64,000 nucleotides of DNA from Ampullaceana balthica (lineage: Eukaryota; Mollusca; Gastropoda; Lymnaeidae). This document shows positions 38,837 through 50,322 of the stretch, one piece after another. Made by a program: the position numbers and the translations under genes. The stretch is from positions 997,001 to 1,061,000 of the forward strand of contig CALYLW010000055.1 in NCBI GenBank assembly GCA_944989445.1, written 5' to 3'. Every line of letters starts with the position of its first letter. Within the stretch, counting starts at the first letter, position 1. Under the pieces are notes generated by a model. That model saw only the letters and a list, made by a program, of their open reading frames with translations, did no database searches and was not told where the DNA came from.

Positions 38837-41671
38837 AAGGTTTTCCACTTTGAGCAATGTGTGTAAGAGCTGCATGTGGAAGGGTATCTCTACATGCAGT
38901 ACGGCATATGAGTTGTGAATCCAGGTGTTTAGCATGTTTAGCGTCTAAGTCCAATGCATTGTCAGATCACCATCCTCCAGAAGTTCCCACCTGATGGACA
39001 TACCTAGGCCAATGAAATGGTATCCAACGAAGGACGTGAAATTATTGGGTATATTTGAAAATATAATTTTAGCGTCATAAATTCTTAGTAACATTTTTTA
39101 TATGTTTAACTCTTACATCTCTTTTAACCGCTGACGCCTTCCTAAATCACACTTGTACAGATAGCCTTGTCACTCGAGGGAATAGCATTCAAATTAACAT
39201 AAATTCATACGCAAAATTTGTTCTACGTTCTTGCCAGAAAGGCGTGTTTATACCGTACGTGAAAGTAACATATAAACCTCTGTACTACTTTTTTCCTCCT
39301 CTTTCTGATTGATGAATATTCCTGGACGTAACACAGCAGCTTAATTTTATTTTTATTTTCGTGCTGCTATTAGTTTTTGTTTGTTCGCCGACGAACGAAG
39401 GCCATTTGCCGGCACGTTCGTTGTTTTGTGACGTCCTGTCAGGCTCACGCATAACCTTTTTTATATAACATTTCCCCCCCCCCACCCCCAGCCTGATTGC
39501 AGTCTCACCCCACTTAAATCCACTGAACAAAGTTGATTATTTTATATACTTGGTTAAAAGTTACGAGAGCACGTGACCGACAACAAGTTGAGTTTTCTAG
39601 AATGGCTTTTCAGATAATGAAACGGCAAAATTAATTGAAATTTATATGTATAGAAAGTACTGGTACTAGTAATAATCTTTCAATTTAAATTTAACTCATG
39701 TTTATAAAGACTATAAAAATAAATCATGATGAACATGAAGATAGCGTTTTATTCACACTCATTGTGAATTATAAACTTTGCTTCATCGAGAGTAATTGGG
39801 TACTCGGCGTGTCTTTTTGGAATTTTGGACAGCTGTAGATGTAGATTTCCCTCGGTTCTCAACAATTATAACGAAATAAAGCGGCTGGAGCGAAACCATG
39901 GATTACAAATAAAAAAGGACGATCAAATTCATTCATGTTACAGACCAAGAACGCCACTCACAAATGGTAAACTTTTTATCAATAACAAAAATACATCATT
40001 TTTTAAATAATAAATTTTTTTACATCCTTATATTTTGTCCGTGATGTCGGATACCATTACAGACTGTAAATAAGCAAAGGCCGTCGTGAAGCACCTTTAA
40101 CTACTTTAAACTTGCACAGCGCCCACCCCCGCCCCCACAAATATAATTTGGCAGGTTTCCTTTGTTTGAGCAATTCTTCCATTCTATCTAAGGCTACAAA
40201 TACAAGTCTATCAGCCTGAGCAATGGAGTTGTACGTTAAGGTCACCAACAACCATACAACACCCACCGATCCATACACTAGTGGATTGCAATAGACGTTT
40301 CAACCTGTTACCCTCTCATTAAACCCCGACCTCATTTCTCGAGTAAGGTTACTCAACCCCACCCTCCCCCCGGGGTCTTTCTCTTCCCCACTCCTCACCA
40401 TCTATTATGTCACCAAGTGCTCACGCAACTGAGTCTAAATAGCTTGACCCTTCACAACCTATAGTTTAACATTTCCCATGGCCTATAACAGGAACGCTTT
40501 GGGCATTACAGATGTGTAGCGAAATGTTGATATCATCGACAAAAACGGAATGTATCAATTCATGGGCGTTACTGAACCAGATCCGCCGAATAATCCACTA
40601 TACACATGTACCGTAAATACATGGGTTTGCTGATGGTGATAAAGTAGGTTTGCTTTAATGAAACATTGAAATGGTAATATAGTAAAATTAACATATTTGT
40701 GTTAGCAATGTTAGAAGAGCAAATAGCAATTTATTATTTTTTTAAATACATATGGCATTAAACTCTAGCTTGGAATTACAACGCAGAGGGACATTAATTT
40801 TTTTTAAAAACAACTAAAAACTAAAAACACTTTTATTCTACCGTTCGCAGGAACACCATTCTGCCATTCGGTGAGGATTGGGTTGCCTAAACAAACAAGG
40901 AAAACAAACACACAATACTATCAACATTCAAAAATTTATATAAAAATGCAAGACTACACATGGACCATGATAAGCGTAGGACGCAATAATCATTTGTACA
41001 GCAGGAGCTTCGGTATTATAGAAGATAGATAATTATGTGTCATTCATTTCAATTTCGTATGTTTTTCTTATTCCTCTGGAGCTAAAACTTTTAGTAAAAC
41101 GATGGTGAGAGCGCGTTAGGCTTGACTTGTGTGTGACCTCTAAGTCAGCAGAAAGATCTTTGTATGACTATAGCTAATGGTAGACAACGGTTATCCGGAA
41201 ACACCATTCGGGAAACTGTTGACGATCGGTTACCATTTACCATAGTGGTATAAAAGTTGCGCTTAATAGCTGTGACATGTCCTATTCCGACTGCTGTAGA
41301 CGATACACGTCAATTTGTTCTAGCGGGAAGGGTCAAATAGAGAAGTGGAGAAAAATATATTATTAATTATGTATTCTCTGTGTTAACTCTAAATTTATGT
41401 TTTAAAACGTATGAATCAATGAGCCAGTTGGCTTTCAACTGTAGGCATTTGTATTCTATTGCAGATTTTGGATGTTTCACGTTGAATAGGTTACCATCAA
41501 CTAAAATAGTTCGGTCATTTTCGTGCGTGGATTGCGACGCTTTTTCGAATATAGTTATAGTATAGATTTTACTGTATTTCCAAAAATATAAACAAACAAA
41601 GTCACTATAACCGTTAAATGCAAGTTGTCGCAGTGCATTTTTATTTTTCGCAGTGAGTTTTCATTTGTGGA

Positions 41672-41944
41672 TTATTCTTATCTTATCTATACAGACGCTC
41701 CTTCTATGCAGAAGATAATTGCGTCCACAGACCATGACGGATGATCTGTTGGCAAGTGATGCAGCGTTCACAGGCCTCGGCTATGAAGGTTCCACGCATT
41801 ACCCAGCCGTCTAACTAGTGTTAGGTACCCATTCGGAGCTGTGTGACTCAGGGACGCCCTAGGCCCCGGGGACAAATCCTTGCCTTCACATGGATTCGAA
41901 CCCGTGACCATCGGTATGCCAGTCGAGCGCGCTGCTTCCGTGTA
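41672..41944 (-). mobile_element. tRNA-derived SINE, copy A
   Basis: On the minus strand a tRNA-like head contains GCGCGCTCGACTGGC and box B (GGTCACGGGTTCGAATCC near 41883-41900). A body with CCCGGGGCCTAGGGCGTC and GGTACCTAACACTAG follows, then TGCATCACTTGCCAA, and a tail with AGAAGGAGCGTCTGTATAG ending in an (ATAAG)n-like string. The first part of the head is deleted compared with copy B at 60297-60672. The head and body match copy B closely; the tail does not. Confidence 0.8.
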
Positions 41945-42010
41945 TCTTTAAGAATTTTTTATAGAAAAGATCATGTTGGCAGTGTGCCTGTTTGTAATTA
42001 TTATTTATTT

Positions 42011-42285
42011 ATAGTTTAATTTTACAGATTTAATAGCATCACAGTTTTAAAGGTTAGATCATATACTTTTATTATTTATCAACTATAGTTTAGTTTTACA
42101 GATTTAATAGCATCACAGTTTTAAAGGTTAGATCATATACTTTTATTATTTATCAACTATAGTTTAGTTTTACAGATTTAATAGCATCACAGTTTTAAAG
42201 GTTAGATCATATACTTTTATTATTTATCAACTATAGTTTAGTTTTACAGATTTAATAGCATCAGATTTGTAAGGCTAGATTATAT
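42011..42285. repeat. 74-bp tandem repeat, 3.7 units
   Basis: Units start at 42011, 42085, 42159 and 42233. Each contains ACAGATTTAATAGCATC and AAGGTTAGATCATATAC. The first three are almost identical; the last diverges after about 30 bases. It starts about 65 bp beyond SINE copy A. Confidence 0.95.
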
Positions 42286-42892
42286 ACATTCATTAATCAA
42301 TGCCTAGACATTGCACGGCTTAAAAAGTTAAATTAAGGCATTTGGGTACTTTCTTAGATTCTGATATCAAGTCAAATTGCTTATTAAAAATATATTAGTA
42401 TCATACTCATAGTTCATAGCTTCTGCTACAGTTTTAACAAAAGAGCATGTAAATGTAATGTATCCATTCGCATACCCGATCTATACATTTTAAAAATGGC
42501 GACAGTGTAAAAAGTACTGAACTACTCCGTTAAGTACGGTTATATGCCGGTTATATGCCGCTGTAAAAAAAGTATTGATTAATTAATTGCGTGCACTGTG
42601 CTGCAGTAGCCTTAATTTTAAAGCCATTATATTGCTTAAGAGATAACCAGCAGAAGGCAGAATAGTATGACATGGATTTATTCTCCATTCCTCACTGGCA
42701 TCTACACATCTCTCTTTGGGGGTTACAGGTAGATTTTACAAAAAATGAAGGACAGTTGCCGTGTGATTAAAATGGCAGGTATTCGAGTGTGCACAGTGCA
42801 ATCATTCATCATTTTTTTAACCACAATAGGTCAATTGTCATGAAATAACTTAAAATAAGACCCTAGTGGTGGAACAGTCATATGTGCTCCAC

Positions 42893-43070
42893 CTGTTCAT
42901 CATCATCATCATTTGTCCTTTGAGTTCCTTGTGGAACATATGGCCTCTGTCAAAGCTCGCCACGGTCCCTTGCCAGTCGCTTCAGTTCTTCTCAGCTCTT
43001 CCCAGTCCTTCCAGCCAGCCTCGTCCAACATGCTCCGTCTCCATGTACGCTTGGGTCTTCCTGTTGCCTG
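42893..43070 (-). pseudogene. LINE ORF2 C-terminal end with (TGA)n tail
   Basis: The minus-strand frame reads ATGRPKRTWRRSMLDEAG, WKDWEELRRTEATGKGPW, then RALTEAICSTRNSKDK and a TGA stop at about 42915, directly followed by ATGATGATGATGA. GRPKRTW followed by a DR.RWR-like block is the standard C-terminus of non-LTR retrotransposon ORF2, and a short microsatellite tail is a usual 3' end. The fragment is strongly 5'-truncated (about 60 codons). It is a third LINE family, distinct from those at 32.6 and 59.3 kb. Confidence 0.8.
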
Positions 43071-43085
43071 GAATTAAGATGCCTC

Positions 43086-45154
43086 TACTTCTGGTGTCTG
43101 TCATCTTTCGTCTTTATCTTCTTATAGCATATTATCAGTTGCTGTTTTATTATTGTAAAGCACTGCGACTGCAACTCTGTCCTCTTTCAAACAAGCATAA
43201 TAAATAACAGAGTAGCCAAACTCATGGCATTGTTTAAACTTTCTTTAAATAATTTGTAAGAATTAAAGGGGTTATCAACGCTTTCATTTTTCCCTTTGAA
43301 TATGATTGCCACTTGTGAATTACACAGAAATGACAGATATAGAAAAGTTATGAACCGATATGGTCTCAATATTGATAGATATGGGCACGGTACTGATCAA
43401 AAAAGTTAGTCAAAGTAAGAGCATTGTCAAAATTATCAAAATATGACCATATTAAGTTAATAAAGTATTATCAGATTTAGCCACAGCATGAACATTATCA
43501 GCGACATTTCGTTCGTGCACGTATTTTCACCACTATGGATAACACTATAACTTATGGCAAGGGACAAAAAGTGCCCTTAGTTAAGCTGGCTAACTAATTG
43601 GTTACAGGTTTATTCTATTGGGGTAACCTTTGCTCACACCCTCATGTGTGTCAGCCGAGATTTACAGAATGGCCGCTAGCAGATTGATTTTATTTCCCGT
43701 ATGAATAGCAATCAGTGGCTCACGGCTAAATGGTGTGTTTGTAGTAGACACCGGTGTGAGACATAATGTGTATTCAACTACTCAAGACAAGAACACAATA
43801 ATTGATACCATTTTAATTGTATTTATAAAACATTTTAAAATAACTGCGGAACGTTTCACCTTTAAGAAATTGTTTTCAAGTCACAAGAAACCAAAAATTA
43901 TTAATCAACTTTGAATCAAAGAAAATTTCTTGTCTGGACTTTTCCACTCGTTAAGTAGGCCAAATGGGCCTTCAGTGCTGAGGCGGCAGTTATCGATAAG
44001 GCTTTCCTGCAGCCCATAACATTGTCAATGTGGTCATGAGTGTAAATAACCCACATGAACATCTATGGGAACATTTCTCATCCATTTTAACCTCATCGAC
44101 CCGTGATTACGTCATTACATGTCTAAGTTGTGGCAACAATCTACCGGGCTTTAACCTTTATACTATATTTAGTAGCGGTTGCTAAGAATTTAAAAAGTGG
44201 GGGAAGTGGTTGCTAATTGTTATATAATAAAAGACTGTATGCTTTAGATTTTATGATTTATATTTGTGTTTATTTTTTTATTTCACTTCTAATTTATTGT
44301 GACTTTTCATTTCATTTTCATGATTTATAAAATAACACAACAAATAATTAAATATTTTCGAAGCCTTTCCATCTATAATTCATAATCTATCATTTTTAAT
44401 TATTTAATTATTTTTTTTCAATCTGAGTAACATTGACAAGTAAATTGTTACATTTTTAGTGAAAGTGAAAGCAAGTTATTTTAAAGTTGAGGGAGATCAA
44501 GAAATAATGCCACAAAAAAATTAGAATACAAATCAACTTGAGATGATTATTTATTTCACTAATAAAATCTAAATAAAAAGTTGAATTTTTAAAAAATAGT
44601 ACATTAGATCCTGACATATTAGAATCTCTGCGTAATATCGTTTCTGGCTATGTTTGCGTGGATGCATGTGGCGAAGGGAGAGGGGAGATGAAGTGTATCT
44701 GTAAAGAGGATACTTAAATGGTCGCAAGGGCTACTGAGCGAGGGTATCAAGAGCGGGAGTTTGGAAGTCAGGAGCCAATAGACACAAATGTGACGAGCGT
44801 CGTCGCCAAAATGTTTCATTTTTGAAAGCTTGTTTCAGACCATGATGGTTCTTGTGAGGAACGAGTAGTTAGTGTACTTTGTTCTGTCCCCTCACTCAGA
44901 ATAAATATTTCAAATGATGGGTGGTCCAAATTTATATCAATTTTAAATTCTAACGAAACAAAGACAAACAAAAAATACCACTCTAACAACTCTTGGCAGA
45001 TTATCTGTTGACCTGCGGTGAGACCAGATGTTTCTGGTGTTTTTACTTGATAATCAACATACATTAAATGAATAAATAAATATGTATTTATTGTAAATTG
45101 TATGCGTTTTTTTTTAAATTGGTGTGGTAATTTAATAGGTGCAATTTGCTATAA
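43086..45154. other. Unassigned AT-rich stretch
   Basis: No gene or repeat family is recognised. A slightly GC-richer minus-strand frame (44619-44819) has no domain. Confidence 0.45.
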
Positions 45155-45353
45155 GGGGCCGTCCATAAATGACGTCACGCACCTAGGGGGGAGGGGGGTC
45201 ACACTTTTGTGATGATGCGTGACGAGGGGGAGGGAGGGGGGTTGAAGAAATGTGACGTCACATCAAAAGGGTAACTTTAAATAAAACTTCCACTGAAATA
45301 TTTGGTCCTTTAGAATTTTTTAATGACTTTTTTTTAAAATTTTTTTTTAAATC

Positions 45354-45400
45354 AGTGCTTCTCAATGCGCCAGTCGGTAGGCCATCAGATCCTGGTTGGC
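45354..45400 (+). repeat. Solo hAT-type terminus
   Basis: CAGTGCTTCTCAATGCG resembles the terminus of the MITE at 45889 (CAGTGCTTCTCAAAG), but no matching right end or 8-bp duplication is found. It is probably a broken relative. Confidence 0.35.
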
Positions 45401-45888
45401 GTACGCTATCAAGACACGAAAATTAAATCTAATTACAATCCTTAACTTTGAGAATCCACAAGATAACGAATGAAATTGTTACACTGTTTCGTTTGATGTT
45501 GACATCAAAGCATTTGTGATCTAACCGCAGCTCCGTTTGGTTCTCTCATGGAAGGAGTCGTCGATTTTTTTTCTCCAAAATATACAACTTTATGTGTGCG
45601 TTACCACAACCCCCAGACTCTAGGTCCTGCTCACATGACTCGGGGATTTGGGGGAGCGTCGTCAGCGAAAATGCTACTGGCGACTTTTACAAGCATGACT
45701 AGTGTCTAAAAATGATCTGAATAGGTTTATGTGTAGATATTTTCAGTCAAAACGACACGGAATATCCTTTTTCTTTAAAAGGGGGAGGGGGCGGGATCTA
45801 TTTGATAAAATTAAAAACGTTTTAAGTTTGATATAATTGTTCGATTGGTTTTTGGTCAAACGCCCCTGGCCATTCTAGTCTTCTAGAT

Positions 45889-46076
45889 CAGTGCTTCTCA
45901 AAGTGGTGGTCCGCGGACCGGTGCCGGTCCTTGGGCCATCCGCTGCCGGTCCGCAGATGTTCTCCAAAAAAAAGGACCGAAAAAATTGTCAGTGCAGGGA
46001 AAATTGTGCACCGATCCTTGGTGCAATGGAAAAAATTCTTGCCGGTCCGCCATACTAAAAAGTTTGAGAAGCACTG
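45889..46076. mobile_element. hAT MITE, 188 bp, nested
   Basis: The termini are CAGTGCTTCTCAAA...TTTGAGAAGCACTG, a perfect 14-bp inverted repeat. A perfect 8-bp duplication TTCTAGAT flanks it (45881-45888 and 46077-46084), diagnostic of hAT elements. GC-rich inverted blocks (GGTCCGCGGACC, TGCCGGTCC) lie inside. There is no coding. Insertion into the Harbinger-like element is recent enough to keep a perfect duplication. Confidence 0.92.
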
Positions 46077-47021
46077 TTCTAGATATAATGGTAAATGAGC
46101 CCATTTAAAATTAGTCAACTATTCATTAACTTTATTGAATGCATCAAATTCTTGACATCGCAATTCGAGAGGAGCGCAAAACAACTTTTTCTTCTTAGCT
46201 CAGTTTTTAAGGCATTAATTTTAAATATCACAGAAAGGATACTTGATACAGACAAGTCATGTGGATTAAGATTATTGTCACTCGTGTCAATATAAATGAA
46301 AGTAGGGTAGATTTAGGTGTCTTCGTATAGTACGTAGGTAAGAAATCTACATAGTCGTCAAATTTTTAAAAAATACATTTTCTGGAAGGAACCGGTTCAA
46401 TAATGGGCATATGTTCCAAGCGTACACTTACACATGACGTATTTTAATATATCTAGTGGATTGTAGTGGATTTTATATGTCCCAAATGAGTCTGCATTAC
46501 CCCCCAAGAATTCCCTTTTTGACCCCGATGAGGTTATTTACCTCTGTTCGCCGAAGCCTCTTTCTTACGGGATTCCCGTCAGTCAATTTAGGGATTTTTA
46601 AAAAATAAATTTTTAAAATGTTTTTTTTTAAAATTTTCTAAACAAAGACGTTAACCGTGATGATTAATAGTTAATGTTTAATTTGTATGCATTAAAATAA
46701 AATATAATCTAAGGATGTTAACACAGTTCGTTTTCTGAAGGCCGGTTAAACGTTTTTTAAAAATGCTTCAAGCGGGTTACGATATTACAATGTAGACCTC
46801 CACTAAATAAATAATAAATGCTTAAATGACAATAAAAGTGATTTGAAACATACTTATTTTCAAATAGAAAATAAAGCGTGTTTTTTTTTAATTTTTTAAT
46901 TGTTTTTTTTTGCTCAAAGATTTGTGACGTATTTTTAGAGGGGGGGTCTAAGTTTTTGTGACGACGCGTGACGAGGGGGGAGGGAGTCAAAAATCTCGTG
47001 ACGTCATTTATGGAGGGCCCC

Positions 47022-50000
47022 TAATGACATTTTGCCCATGAATGTTTTAATTTAATACATGTTCCTCGAGAAGACTTGGCGCGCAATCAAAATGGCTCGT
47101 AAAAGCGTTTGGGCTGTTCACCCCTGGTTTAGGTGTTGAAGATTCGATTTCCTATGACATGCCCAGACATTTTAGCTCCCATGTCAAACAAGTCGGGCAC
47201 AATAGTTCACGGTATTACACTTGCTTTAAGATCCTATTAACAGCCTTTTAAACACTGACAATGGGTATTGTGTAACAGTAACATACAGCTTTGTCTTCAT
47301 GGGTTGCATCATGAAGACCCTATCATTATCATCAAAGCCATTAAGGGCATATGAAATACTAATGGTGTGTAATTATACTTGCGCGTAAGTCTAACTGTAT
47401 CTTTTCGTTAATTTTATTTATAATCTTAAGACGCCCTTCTTAAATAGCTTGAATTTACACTTGATTATACTTGATATTAATAAAATATAAAGAGAATAAT
47501 GTGTAATCAGTGGTTTGGGGTAGGGACAGCTACACAACCTCGAGACTTGGACTCCATGTAAACGACTCTGATTTCGGACACACAAAAAGATGGAGTGTAA
47601 TTTTAGCAACGTTACACGTACATAAAAATTGTACATCAAAAAATTCTTCATAATAATGAAGACAACACTACAATTACTACTATGCGTTTCAAACATATAT
47701 TATGGACTATGTTGAAGGAACACACACGTGTTAACAAAATAGTACTGTATGTACTCGGATAGCGACAGTTCAATTGAGAAGCAGTAGATTCTTGTCTTAG
47801 TCATGCTACGTAAAATAAAATAAAAATAATATAAAAAGTACTAAACTATCCCTGACACATGGCAAATTCGTTCTCGTGACATTTGCAGAGCAGCTATCAA
47901 ATGTCACGCATCGACGCACGTCCAATATTCGTAAATCATGATGAGACATCAGAACTAAAGATTTCCTACGCTCATATGTACAATATGTACAACGATTTTG
48001 GTGAGAAGGGAAACTGAGGCAACAGTTTTGGGGTATGTAATGATGAAGGTATGCACACTCATTAATGTTCAATTTTGCGCTTCCTTTGATAAGGCTGTAG
48101 AAATACAATGATATGGGGAAAAGAATTAAATGTTCTGGTGATATTCTTAGATGAATCATGTAAGATGAGGGTGAGGAATGGAATGTGGAATAAAATAGTA
48201 TATAGTGAGATACGTGTAAGTAGATTAACTAACAAAACTAACATGTATACATTATTCCGCTTTATGTTCCTGAAATCTGTACTGTTTTAATGTGGATTAT
48301 ATCTCACTGTAGGGAGTTGTGTGTACAGGAGGACTGACATAATGAGGTCGGGTGGCAAATATTTTATAATTTGTCGATGGGCTTTATCCGAAGAAATAAA
48401 GTAATACGAATACATGATACATGTAACGTTGCCACCATTTCCATTTGTGCAAACGATTACTGCCTTCTTGCTGCTGACTATTAAGTTAAAACTCTTGTTA
48501 TCACAATCTTGAGGGAAATGTATTTATATTAGTTATCGTAAGTCTATAAATAAGAGATTTGAAAGGTTGAGGCGTTTTTTTTTCATACCTCTGCTAAAGT
48601 TCACGAACTAATTATTCTTTAAAGATACAGCGCAACAGTTGTTTTGGAATGAAGACCTTAACTAGAATTTCATGCGTTCCATCATTTATTAAAGAGCTAG
48701 CCCAACATTTATCATCCTATCCGCAATGATACAATTAGCTTTTTATAAAAAGGGTACAACTATGAACGACTTCGACTGCTGTACACTTAAAGGCGTGGCA
48801 TGCTGTGAAAGATTTGAGAAGGAAAAAAGGGTAGGGGATGTTTATGAAGAATCTGAAAGGATGCTTGAAAACGCAATGCAAATCGATGTACCGAAAAAAA
48901 TACGTTATTCTTCATTAGGATGGAATTAATTTGTATAATACAGAGTGTGTGTACTGTGTACTCCTGACTCTCCTATTGATATTATATAATTTAAAAGAGG
49001 TTGTTTTTTGTTGTTGTTTTTTTTTAGGGGGGGGGATACTTGAAAGCGAGGTTGTCTATATACAAAAGAAATGACCAAAATAAAGGCCAAATACCTTATT
49101 AAGAGATACTTCTGAAGTTTATATTGTATAAGTTCGCATACTTAGAAAACTCGTCCTGTTTTAAATGTACCTTTCTAGCCTTGGCGCCCCAGAGACTAAA
49201 ACTTCAACCTGTCTATACACCAGCTTCTTATACGGGGTAACACGGGGTCAAGGTTATACTAAAGTCTTACGCAGGTTTTGTACAAACGAAGCACAGTCGG
49301 ATTTATTAACAATTAGGTTTTAGGCCTTTTAATATATTATCTCATTACTCTTTATTTCATATTTCGAGACCCAAACTAAACTAGGCTAATTCTGACACCA
49401 TCTTTTCATGCCACGCTGAAAAGAAGTTTATAATTGGATCGAGTTATTTCCAATAATAACAATAACAAGGCAAATATAAAAATAATGATAAAACGCAGAG
49501 TTCAACGCAATTTATTTCACGAAATTTATTTTAAGTTATTTTACGACAGAAACAGAACAAAGGCTTCTTTCATTAAAAATGTTTAAATCCAGATAATTTA
49601 TTGAAGGCCTCTTGCGGATATCTTCTCTTCCCCCTCCCCCAATCCCTCTAGTCATGTCTAACCCGGAGAGTCATGTTATATTATTAACAGACAAAAAGTA
49701 TCGACCTCCTTTTTTCACTTCAGAATCTGACTTCTTATACTTATAGATGTATTTCTGAGGTCTAGATGTGTGCATATGCAATAATTAATATATCATCCTA
49801 AAATTAAGATTGCTGGATCTAGGAAGACTATTGGCTAACTTGAACATTTTGACTTTGAGCATGAACGAAAGTCCTTTAAAAAAAATTGGATTTTTTTTAA
49901 AAACCAAATTTGACAAGCATTACTGTATTACTTTAATTATTGTAGCCAAAGTAAGTTTCCCCCACATGTTCCAAAAATTGTCATTATGATCTCCCCTATC

Positions 50001-50217
50001 CATTCAGATTCCAACTTGTTCATTGAGTAATTAAGAGGTAAAATAAAGTACTATGTTTGAAATAAGGCAAAAAATATATATATATCTAAAGACCAAGATT
50101 AAATAATAAAAAAAGAATAAAATAAATTTTAATAAAGTAATTTTGCACATTTGGGAAAGCTATTTTTAATGATAAAAAAAATTATAATCTAAAAAAATTT
50201 AATCTAGAAAAATGTGT
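47022..50217. other. Unassigned AT-rich stretch, probable PLC-beta intron
   Basis: No exon, transposon or RNA gene could be supported. If the exon at 50224-50322 is correctly read, this is the start of its first intron on the minus strand. Confidence 0.45.
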
Positions 50218-50223
50218 ACTCAC

Positions 50224-50322
50224 ATCATTAAACATGATGAACTTGTTGCCCTTGGTCAGGTTCTCTGGGACAGAGATAGGGCGAAGCTGAACAACATGCA
50301 CTCCTGGCTTGGCGCCTGCCAT
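50224..50322 (-). CDS. PLCB1: First coding exon of a phospholipase C beta (partial gene)
   Basis: PLC-beta is the Gq-activated enzyme that cleaves PIP2 into IP3 and diacylglycerol at the plasma membrane. Seen here: a minus-strand ATG at 50322-50320 in a good context (GCCATGG) opens 33 codons. They begin MAGAKPGVHVVQLRP and include ENLTKGNKF, then end FND at a consensus splice donor, GTGAGT (50223-50218), phase 0. The length, the MAGA.PGVH..QL.P start and the L.KG.KF block agree with what I know of PLCB1-type N-termini and their 33-codon first coding exon. This segment leads into the PH domain; no catalytic X/Y residues are encoded here. The exon is GC-richer than its AT-rich flanks. An acceptor-like AACAAACAG|GG at about 50345 suggests that the 5'UTR is split. 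Later exons were not found in the window. The paralogue assignment is tentative. Confidence 0.75.

Larger units (their letters stand above)
33361..41671. other. Long unassigned AT-rich stretch
   Basis: No gene or transposon could be supported over about 8 kb, apart from the candidates listed separately (34328-34650 and the hairpin at 38783-38836). C-rich runs occur near 36150-36170 and at 39473-39483. Minus-strand open frames near 36930-37217 (95 codons), 39285-39530 and 40057-40278 lack recognisable features. A degenerate tRNA-like string (GAGTGGCTGTTAGGGC near 35164) may be an old SINE head. If PLC-beta is correctly called, this is probably intronic. Confidence 0.4.
45155..47021. mobile_element. 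Harbinger-like TIR element, non-autonomous, 1.87 kb
   Basis: The left end GGGGCCGTCCATAAATGACG and the inverted right end GGGGCCCTCCATAAATGACG match at 19 of 20 bases. Both are flanked by TAA (45152-45154 and 47022-47024), the 3-bp TWA target duplication typical of PIF/Harbinger. Each end also carries a G-rich block with GCGTGACGAGGGGG in the same (direct) orientation. The interior has no transposase. A hAT MITE is nested at 45889-46076. The superfamily is inferred from the target duplication and terminal bases. Confidence 0.75.

Noticed and set aside
46757..46990. Open frames inside the Harbinger-like element as transposase
   Set aside because: Too short, Lys/Phe-rich from AT-rich DNA, with no DDE motifs.
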